NCBI GenBank assembly: GCA_034437215.1 | Contig: DAOTVC010000166.1 | Coordinates: 1 to 11,225, forward strand | DNA length: 11,225 bases | Reading direction: 5' to 3' | From: DAOTVC01 sp034437215 | GTDB lineage: Bacteria > Chloroflexota > Anaerolineae > B4-G1 > SLSP01 | Part shown: positions 6,431 through 11,225 of the stretch, piece after piece | Layout of the letters: the number at the start of each line of letters is the position of its first letter | Numbering within the stretch: the first letter of the stretch is position 1 | Notes under the pieces: generated by a model | Database searches by the model: none | Told to the model about the DNA's origin: nothing | Seen by the model: the letters and a program-made list of their open reading frames with translations, nothing else | Program-made: the position numbers and the translations under genes

Positions 6431-7501
6431 ATGAACGACAAGAGACGACGGCCCGAGCGGGTCATCAACAGCGTGGCCCCCATTCGTATCTGTGACAACG
6501 GCGGCTGGACGGATACCTGGTTTGCCGAATACGGCAAGGTCTTCAACATCGGCGTCTACCCCTACGTCGAGGTGCAGATCGAGGTCTACCCCTACGAGCG
6601 CGGTGAGGAGCGCATCATCCTCTACGCGGAGAACTACGGCGAGCGCTACGCCGTGCACCCCGAGACGCCCGGCTGGGATCGCCACCCCCTGCTGGAGGCG
6701 GCCATCGAGCGCATGGGCGTGCCCGAGGCCTGCTCCATCCAGGCGACCATCTACTCCGAGGCCCCCAGCGGCTGTTCGACGGGTACGTCGGCGGCGGTGG
6801 CAGTGGCCCTTATCGGCGCCCTCGATCGCCTGACCCCGGGGCGCCTCAGCCTTCATGAGGTGGCGAGCACGGCCCACGCCGTCGAGGTGGAGATGCTGGG
6901 GCAGCAGTCGGGGGTCCAGGATCAGCTCTGCTCGGCCTACGGCGGCATCAACTTTATCGAGATCACGGAGTACCCCCACACCTCCGTCTCGCCCATCCAC
7001 GTCTCCAACAGCATCTGGTGGGAGCTGGAGCGGCGCCTGGCCCTCGTCTACCTGGGGCGCTCCCACGACTCCTCCCGGGTGCACGAGAAGGTCATCGCCG
7101 AGCTGGAGAACGAGGGTCCCGGCTCCCCCAAGCTCGAGGCGCTGCGGCGGACGGCCGTCCGCTCTCGCGACGCCATCTACGCCGGCGACTTCGAAGCGCT
7201 GGGGCAGGCGATGGTCGATAACACCGCCGCCCAGGGCACCCTCAACCCCTACCTCATCAGCCAGGACGCTCAACAGGTCATCTCCATCGCCCGGGAGTTC
7301 GGCGCCATCGGTTGGAAGGTGAACGGGGCCGGTGGGGAGGGCGGTTCGGTGACCCTCCTCTGTCCCGATCTCTCCTACACCAAGCGGGAGATGATCCGCG
7401 CCATCGAGGGGGCCAGCCCTCTCTACCAGAGCATCCCCATCTACCTGAGCCGCTTCGGGCTGCGGATCTGGGAGCAGGAGAATGGGAAGGAGCACGCGTG
7501 A
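6431..7501 (+). CDS. GHMP-family sugar kinase
   Basis: Predicted 356-aa cytoplasmic kinase of the GHMP superfamily (galactokinase, fucokinase, HddA-like heptose kinases). Motif 1 is an N-terminal sugar-binding segment, APIRICDNGGWTDT (16-29). Motif 2 is the ATP loop APSGCSTGTSAA (111-122), a variant of PxxxGLGSSAA. A probable catalytic Asp164 lies in SGVQDQLCSAYGG. Motif 3 is KVNGAGGEGG (296-305). The GGWTDT segment resembles the GGRTDT of the fucokinase/HddA branch rather than galactokinase. The gene overlaps the aldolase gene by 4 nt, so the two products probably act in one pathway. GHMP sugar kinases usually phosphorylate the anomeric hydroxyl; here I infer a phosphate at C1 of the sugar made by the isomerase or taken up by the importer. 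The exact substrate cannot be told from sequence. Confidence 0.88.
   Translation: MNDKRRRPERVINSVAPIRICDNGGWTDTWFAEYGKVFNIGVYPYVEVQIEVYPYERGEERIILYAENYGERYAVHPETPGWDRHPLLEAAIERMGVPEACSIQATIYSEAPSGCSTGTSAAVAVALIGALDRLTPGRLSLHEVASTAHAVEVEMLGQQSGVQDQLCSAYGGINFIEITEYPHTSVSPIHVSNSIWWELERRLALVYLGRSHDSSRVHEKVIAELENEGPGSPKLEALRRTAVRSRDAIYAGDFEALGQAMVDNTAAQGTLNPYLISQDAQQVISIAREFGAIGWKVNGAGGEGGSVTLLCPDLSYTKREMIRAIEGASPLYQSIPIYLSRFGLRIWEQENGKEHA
7487..7492 (+). promoter_or_regulatory. Ribosome-binding site that fixes the aldolase GTG start
   Basis: AAGGAG lies inside the kinase gene, 5 nt before GTG 7498. It supports the GTG start overlapping the kinase stop as GTGA, even though the frame stays open upstream to 7312. 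Confidence 0.7.
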
Positions 7502-8394
7502 CCCCGCCTCGCATCCGGACGCTTAACGACGTCCTGCCCCCCGCCCAGCGGGAGGGGTACGCCGTGGGCGCCTTCTCCCCCCGCTACGAGAGGGTCATCC
7601 TGCCCATCCTGCGGACGGCCGACCGGCTGCGCTCCCCCGTCATCGTCCAGGTGGCGCAGGTCGAGCTGGGCTGGTACGAGATCACCGTCGAGGACTTCGC
7701 GTCCGCCTTCGGCGGCGCCATGGAGGTCGTGCGCCCGACGGTGCCCGTCGTCCTGCACCTCGACCACACGCAGGACCCCAAACTCATCCGCCGCGCCATC
7801 GACGCCGGCTTCTCCTCGGTGATGATCGACGCTTCGATGCACCCGCTGGAGGAGAACATCGCCATCACCCGTGAGGTGGTGGCCTACGCCCACGAGCGCG
7901 GCGTCAGCGTGGAGGCGGAGCTGGGGCGCATCGCCAGCGCCGACGGCTTGGAGTCGGGGCAGGACGAGGAGCTCTACACCGACCCCGAAGAGGCGGCGCG
8001 CTTCGTGGAGGAGACGGGCGTGGACGCCCTGGCGGTCTCCGTGGGGACCCTCCACGGCGTCTACCAGGCGCGCCGGCCCACCATCGATCTGGAGCGGCTG
8101 CGGGCCATCCGCAGCCGGACGGCGATCCCGCTGGTCCTCCACGGCGGCTCGGGCGTCCCCGCCGAGCTGCTGCGCGCGGCGATCCTCCTGCCCGAGGGCG
8201 GGATTAGCAAGGTCAACATCGCCACGGAGCTGGAGCTGGCGCTGCTGGAGACGCTGCATTGGGAGCAGCGGATGACCAACGCGCAGTTCGAGGCCTTCTC
8301 CGAGGAGACCAAGGATCGGGCCCTCGACGCCGTGGCGGAGGTCGTCGCGACGAAGATCGAGCTCTTCCTGTTGAGCGAGCAGCGGGTCGACTAG
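7498..8394 (+). CDS. Class II (zinc) ketose-bisphosphate aldolase family protein
   Basis: Predicted 298-aa TIM-barrel aldolase of the FbaA/GatY/KbaY/IolJ family, of typical length. Such enzymes reversibly cleave a ketose carrying phosphate at C1 into dihydroxyacetone phosphate and an aldehyde. Seen are Asp89 and His90 in LHLDHTQD (catalytic acid and zinc ligand), Glu139/Glu141 in VEAELGRI, His186 in GTLHGVY, His215 in LHGGSGVP, and the phosphate-binding NIATEL (240-245). The GTG start at 7498 overlaps the kinase stop by 4 nt and is backed by an AAGGAG site. The usual N-terminal AFNVNN-type segment reads AFSPRYERV (25-33), which suggests a substrate other than plain fructose 1,6-bisphosphate. 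Coupling to a sugar kinase and an isomerase points to cleavage of a ketose 1-phosphate, for example xylulose or fructose 1-phosphate; this is inference. Confidence 0.92.
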   Translation: MTPPRIRTLNDVLPPAQREGYAVGAFSPRYERVILPILRTADRLRSPVIVQVAQVELGWYEITVEDFASAFGGAMEVVRPTVPVVLHLDHTQDPKLIRRAIDAGFSSVMIDASMHPLEENIAITREVVAYAHERGVSVEAELGRIASADGLESGQDEELYTDPEEAARFVEETGVDALAVSVGTLHGVYQARRPTIDLERLRAIRSRTAIPLVLHGGSGVPAELLRAAILLPEGGISKVNIATELELALLETLHWEQRMTNAQFEAFSEETKDRALDAVAEVVATKIELFLLSEQRVD

Positions 8395-8440
8395 CGACGC
8401 CGAGGTGGGGTAGCCGTCTTTCCTCACAGTAAAGCCCATC

Positions 8441-8504
8441 GCGTATTGCGTATTGCGTGTTCCGTAGTATGCAATACGCAGTACGCAATACGCAGTTCGT
8501 TTTT
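8441..8504 (+). terminator. Heptamer array D forming a hairpin with downstream T-run, between convergent genes
   Basis: Eight 7-nt words at 8441-8496: GCGTATT twice, GCGTGTT, CCGTAGT, then ATGCAAT, ACGCAGT, ACGCAAT, ACGCAGT. Arms 8441-8463 and 8471-8493 pair at 20 of 23 positions, with two further G-U pairs and one mismatch, across a 7-nt loop. TTTTT follows at 8500-8504 after six other bases. The position, 46 nt past the aldolase stop and running up to the stop of the convergent gene, suits a terminator for the sugar operon. The T-run is short and offset, so termination is a moderate call; the repeat itself is certain. Confidence 0.5.
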
Positions 8505-9295
8505 CAGCTGGAGGCGCTGCCGTAGTGGCGCAGCCCCAGGCGGAAGAGAGCCGAGGCCCCGACGAAGAGCCCCAGGGCCAGCGCCAGGCTGACCAGCAGC
8601 AGGGGCAGGTCGAGGGAGCCGGTGAGCGCCTGCGCCGGCAGGGTGGTCATCAGCCCGACGGGCACCACCCAGGTGAGCACCAGCCGCAGCCAGCCGGGGT
8701 AGAGGCCGACGGGGTAGCGAGCCATCTGCAGGAAGCCGCTGAAGATCCAGGTGAACATGAAGCCGGGGTCCCAGAAGACGAGGCTGTTCACCGCCAGCCA
8801 GAGGGCGTAGAGGATGGTCACCCCCGCCCCCAGGGCGAGGAGGAAGGCGACCAGCCGCAGGAGGGTGAGGGCTTGCCCCAGCCGAATGATTGCCACCGCC
8901 ACCACCCCCATCCCCAGGAGCAGATCGAGGAGCGCCAGCGGGCGCCAGTGCTGCACGCTGACGAAGAACTGCGTGTTCACCGGACGGAGGAGGGTGAAGT
9001 CGAAGGCGCCCGTGGAGATGGTGCCCTCCAACCCGGTGATGGCGTCGAGGCTGGGGCCGATGACCAGCTTGTAGAGGGCGGTGAGGGTGAGGTAGACGCC
9101 CAGCAGGGCCAGCGCCGCCGGCGCGGTCCAGCCGCGCAGCGTCTCCACCTGGCTGAAGAGGACGCTCAGCCCCAGGATGCCCGTGCCCAGGTTCAGCAGC
9201 GAGTGGAGCAGGCTGATCCAGAAGTTGGCGCGGTAGGCCAGGGCGTTCTGGAAGGCCGCCCGGATGAAAGAGCGCGTCAATCGCAAGTAGTACAT
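8504..9295 (-). CDS. ABC-2-type exporter membrane protein (COG3694-like, ABC2_membrane_6)
   Basis: Predicted 263-aa inner-membrane protein with about six hydrophobic segments, one of two permease subunits of an uncharacterised ABC-2 exporter. Its layout matches the DUF990/ABC2_membrane_6 family: an N-terminal amphipathic stretch, a FDFTLLRPVN segment (about residues 98-107), then a SLVFWDPGFMFTWIF segment, a RYPVGLYPGWLR segment and a LTWVVPVG..TTLPAQALTG segment in the second half, as in COG3694 proteins. ATG is supported by AAGGAG seven bases upstream on the minus strand. It lies 37 nt downstream of the paralogous permease gene and is probably co-transcribed with it. It is convergent with the sugar operon, whose hairpin abuts its stop codon. 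The substrate is unknown; relatives sit with daunorubicin-resistance-like ATPases. Confidence 0.85.
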   Translation of the reverse strand: MYYLRLTRSFIRAAFQNALAYRANFWISLLHSLLNLGTGILGLSVLFSQVETLRGWTAPAALALLGVYLTLTALYKLVIGPSLDAITGLEGTISTGAFDFTLLRPVNTQFFVSVQHWRPLALLDLLLGMGVVAVAIIRLGQALTLLRLVAFLLALGAGVTILYALWLAVNSLVFWDPGFMFTWIFSGFLQMARYPVGLYPGWLRLVLTWVVPVGLMTTLPAQALTGSLDLPLLLVSLALALGLFVGASALFRLGLRHYGSASS

Positions 9296-9332
9296 TTGCT
9301 TTCTCCTTGTATCTGTTCGCGGTGGCGATCTC

Positions 9333-10124
9333 TTACCCGCCGACCGCCGAGTAGTGCTTCACCCCCCGGCGCCAGACCGCGAGGAAGAGGGCGCAGGCGA
9401 CGGCCAGCCACCCGACCTGGAGGACGAAGCCCGTCCGCAGGGCGCCCGGGTCCAGCTGCCCCATGAGCACCTCCACCGGAAAGCCGACCATATAGCGGAA
9501 GGGGAGGACGACGGCGGCTCCCTGCAGCAGGGTGGGCAGCAGCGTCACCGGCGCCACCTGACCCGCCAGCAGGAAGATGAGCGAGTCCTGGAGGTGGAGC
9601 AGGGCGTCGGCCCGGGTCGCCCAGAAGGCCAGCAGCGCGATCCAGTAGCCCCAGAAGAAGCGCAGGGCCCAGGCCAGGACCAGCGCGGGGACGAAGGCCA
9701 GCCCGTCCCGCAGGGTGACGTGGAGCTCCGGGCGGAGGAGGAGGGCCAGCAGCGCCGTCACCGGCACCGCGAAGGTCATGAAGACGACCTTGCCCGCCAC
9801 CTCCGTCGCCAACGTGTGGTAGATGGGGGAGAGGGGGCGGAGCAGCAGCTCGTTCATCTGTCCCACCCGGATCGTATCTCCCACCGTCCAGTTGGTCTGG
9901 GCGTAGGTGACCTGGTTGACGAGGATGAGCACGAGGTAGTAGGCGACGAACTCCCCCCGTGTCAGATTGCCGATGGTCGTTCCCTGGGCTGCCGTCGACC
10001 AGACGAAGAGGTAGATGAGGGGCGGGATCATCCAGCCGAAGGCCACCACGAAGAAGAAGCCCCGGTGCTGCATCCACATCGACCACGTGCTCTTGATGAG
10101 TGCCCAACCGCCACGATGATTCAT
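9333..10124 (-). CDS. ABC-2-type exporter membrane protein (COG4587-like, ABC2_membrane_6)
   Basis: Predicted 263-aa inner-membrane protein with about six hydrophobic segments, the partner of the equally long permease downstream. Recognisable parts are the GEFVAYYLVLILVNQVTYAQ region (about 57-76), followed by a GDTIRVGQMNELLLRPLSPIYHTL-type stretch in two parts, then a FFWGYWIALLAFW segment and a C-terminal PFRYMVGFPVEVLMG segment characteristic of COG4587-type subunits. ATG is preceded on the minus strand by GGGAGG. The two permeases share family and length but little direct sequence, as expected for a heterodimeric transporter. The ATPase gene lies upstream but is separated by 273 bp of noncoding, hairpin-rich DNA, so this gene may have its own promoter. 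Confidence 0.85.
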   Translation of the reverse strand: MNHRGGWALIKSTWSMWMQHRGFFFVVAFGWMIPPLIYLFVWSTAAQGTTIGNLTRGEFVAYYLVLILVNQVTYAQTNWTVGDTIRVGQMNELLLRPLSPIYHTLATEVAGKVVFMTFAVPVTALLALLLRPELHVTLRDGLAFVPALVLAWALRFFWGYWIALLAFWATRADALLHLQDSLIFLLAGQVAPVTLLPTLLQGAAVVLPFRYMVGFPVEVLMGQLDPGALRTGFVLQVGWLAVACALFLAVWRRGVKHYSAVGG

Positions 10125-10148
10125 GCTTTCCTCCCTGGAAAATAAGTA

Positions 10149-10208
10149 GGTTTGTAGTAGGCGCTTCAGCGCCGTACGTTCACGGCGATAAATCGCCTAC
10201 TACGAACC
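10149..10208. repeat. 60-nt hairpin with alternative foldings
   Basis: Arms 10149-10163 (GGTTTGTAGTAGGCG) and 10194-10208 pair over 15 nt with a single T/G exception. Inside, CGCCGT pairs with ACGGCG. Alternatively each side folds alone: GGCGC-TTCA-GCGCC (10160-10173) and GGCGAT-AA-ATCGCC (10184-10197). The long hairpin and the two small ones exclude each other in part, because they share the GGCG and CGCC bases. Confidence 0.85.
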
Positions 10209-10217
10209 CCGTTTTCG

Positions 10218-10240
10218 TCCTACGGTGGTGTCCCGTAGGA
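10218..10240. repeat. Short perfect hairpin
   Basis: TCCTACGG (10218-10225) and CCGTAGGA (10233-10240) are exact reverse complements separated by 7 nt. No T-run follows in either direction, so it is not a clear terminator. Confidence 0.7.
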
Positions 10241-10260
10241 ACATGTCGACTCCTTGGAAA

Positions 10261-10288
10261 GGGATTAGGGATCGGTAATCAGGGATCA
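10261..10288 (-). repeat. Heptamer array E: words ending in TCCC on the minus strand
   Basis: On the minus strand four 7-nt words follow one another: TGATCCC, TGATTAC, CGATCCC, TAATCCC. TGATCCC and TAATCCC are identical to words in array B at 5471-5506, about 4.8 kb away and on the other strand. The array lies in the gap between the exporter ATPase and its permease. Confidence 0.75.
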
Positions 10289-10316
10289 GAGAGTCGTCCC
10301 CGACCTCCTGCTCGTA

Positions 10317-10350
10317 GTCAGCCACGGAGCGTAGCGGAGTGGCGTCTGAC
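10317..10350. repeat. Imperfect 34-nt hairpin
   Basis: GTCAG (10317-10321) pairs with CTGAC (10346-10350) and CCAC with GTGG, leaving a 3-nt bulge on the right side. It lies 48 nt downstream of the ATPase stop, reading on the minus strand. Its reverse complement contains CTCCGCTACGC, one base different from CTCCGCTGCGC in each 81-bp unit at 460-702. Confidence 0.6.
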
Positions 10351-10397
10351 CGTCCCATAGGGTATGACTTCAAGTCCGTAATTTCGTCTCTCCTGTT

Positions 10398-11225
10398 CTA
10401 GGATGAGTGCCCTGCGTCCATGCCATTTTGGTAGATCTGATCGATCACCGCCTCGATAGGCGGGTCCTCGACGGCGAGGTCGACGATGGGCAGCCGGTTC
10501 AGCAGCTGGGCCGTCACCGCGGGGGCTGCCGAGCGCCCCACCCGCAGCGTCACCCGGCCCCGCTCCCGCTCCACGACGTCGACGCCCGCGGGCAGGTCGA
10601 GAGGGCCGTCGCCCGCGACGTGCCCGTTCCCCAGCGACATTCGCACCAGCTTGAAGGGGGCCAGGCGCTGCGCCAGCCCCTGCAGCGCGCCGTCGTAGAG
10701 GAGCGCGCCGTGGTGGATGAGGAGCACGCGCGAGCAGAGAGAGGAGACGTCCGCCATGTAGTGGCTGGTGAGGATGACGGTGACCTCGTACCGGCGATTG
10801 TACTCGGCCAGGAAGCGGCGCAGCCGGATCTGCATCGAGACGTCCAGGCCCAGCGTCGGCTCGTCCAGGAAGAGGACGGCGGGCCGGTGCAGGAGCCCCG
10901 CGACCAGCTCGCACTTCATCCGCTCGCCGAGGGAGAAGTTGCGCACGGGCTTGTTCAGCAACGCCTCCATCTCGAGGAGCGCGACGAGCTCGTCCAGCGT
11001 CTGCCGGAACTGGGCCGGGGGGATGCGGTAGATCTCGCCCAGGACGCGGAAGGTGTCGAGCGGCGGGATGTCCCAGAGCATCTGGCTCTTGTTCCCCAGG
11101 ACCATGCTGATCTGCTGGAGGTAGGCGGGCCGGCGCTCCCAGGGGGTGTGGCCCATCACCCGCGCCTGCCCCGCCGTGGGGTGGAGCAGGCCCGCGAGCA
11201 TCTTGAGCGTCGTGGTCTTCCCCGC
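10398..11225 (-). CDS. ABC-2-type exporter ATP-binding protein (COG4586-like), N-terminus cut by window end
   Basis: The frame runs off the right edge, so the start codon and the beginning of Walker A are missing; 275 residues are visible. The first visible residues, AGKTTTLKMLAGLL, are the end of Walker A, so about 40-60 residues are probably missing. An ATG at 11201 is internal and not the true start. Further on are the signature FSLGERMK, Walker B VLFLDEPTLGLD, switch histidine in ILTSHYM, and a C-terminal domain of about 90 residues after LLYDG. FSLGERMK with an LTSHYMADVSSLC segment is typical of the COG4586 ATPases that pair with COG4587 and COG3694 permeases, which are the next two genes reading leftward. 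It should power export of an unknown compound. The C-terminal stop TAG is at 10398-10400. Confidence 0.9.
   Translation of the reverse strand, partial: AGKTTTLKMLAGLLHPTAGQARVMGHTPWERRPAYLQQISMVLGNKSQMLWDIPPLDTFRVLGEIYRIPPAQFRQTLDELVALLEMEALLNKPVRNFSLGERMKCELVAGLLHRPAVLFLDEPTLGLDVSMQIRLRRFLAEYNRRYEVTVILTSHYMADVSSLCSRVLLIHHGALLYDGALQGLAQRLAPFKLVRMSLGNGHVAGDGPLDLPAGVDVVERERGRVTLRVGRSAAPAVTAQLLNRLPIVDLAVEDPPIEAVIDQIYQNGMDAGHSS

Larger units (their letters stand above)
10125..10397. other. 273-bp noncoding gap inside the exporter gene set
   Basis: No gene is supported here on either strand. It carries four distinct structures: a long hairpin (10149-10208), a short perfect hairpin (10218-10240), a heptamer array (10261-10288) and an imperfect hairpin (10317-10350). 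The gap is unusual because it separates the exporter ATPase from its permeases, which are normally adjacent. I see no convincing promoter boxes. Confidence 0.75.

Noticed and set aside
6353..7495. Reverse open frame (380 codons) opposite the GHMP kinase
   Set aside because: The forward frame has the kinase motifs; the reverse product has no recognisable domain.
8525..9466. Forward open frame (313 codons) opposite the exporter permease
   Set aside because: Its Gln/Glu/Arg/Gly-rich low-complexity protein is an antisense image of hydrophobic membrane codons.
10318..10914. Reverse open frame of 198 codons inside the exporter ATPase
   Set aside because: It is in another frame of the ATPase gene, is Arg/Ala/Gly-rich, and runs through noncoding hairpin DNA.

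Overview
The window looks like chromosomal DNA from a GC-rich member of the Chloroflexota (Anaerolineae/Caldilineae-like). This is inferred from the lipoprotein with a Pro/Thr/Glu-rich linker straight after its lipid cysteine, the RbsABC-type sugar importer genes, and 'wordy' short-period repeats in the gaps between genes. No rRNA, tRNA, CRISPR array, phage gene or transposase is visible.

Positions 1-8394 (+ strand) form a sugar uptake and catabolism cluster. It starts with the 3' end of an aldose-epimerase-like gene, whose last codons have been copied into three 81-bp tandem repeats. Next come a lipoprotein with two near-identical sugar-binding domains in one chain, a two-NBD RbsA-type ATPase and an RbsC-type permease. 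After a 201-bp gap comes a D-lyxose/D-mannose isomerase-family cupin. After a further 222-bp gap come a GHMP-family sugar kinase and, overlapping it by 4 bp, a class II ketose-bisphosphate aldolase. The order import, mutarotation, isomerisation, phosphorylation, aldol cleavage suggests a route from an aldose through a ketose and a ketose 1-phosphate to dihydroxyacetone phosphate plus a short aldehyde. D-lyxose through D-xylulose 1-phosphate, or D-mannose through D-fructose 1-phosphate, would fit. The use of a GHMP kinase here, with no PfkB or FGGY kinase in the window, is the least ordinary part.

Positions 8504-11225 (- strand, convergent) carry an unrelated ABC-2-type exporter. Reading leftward there is an ATPase cut by the window end, a 273-bp gap rich in hairpins, and two 263-aa membrane proteins. 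This is the COG4586/COG4587/COG3694 type of system, with unknown substrate.

Four of the noncoding gaps contain degenerate arrays with a strict 7-nt period, each with its own consensus. Two of them consist of four words followed by four inverted words, so they can fold into hairpins. A 30-nt perfect palindrome lies between the binding-protein and ATPase genes. The heptamer arrays, the duplicated binding protein and the possible GHMP-kinase/aldolase pathway are the main items worth following up.
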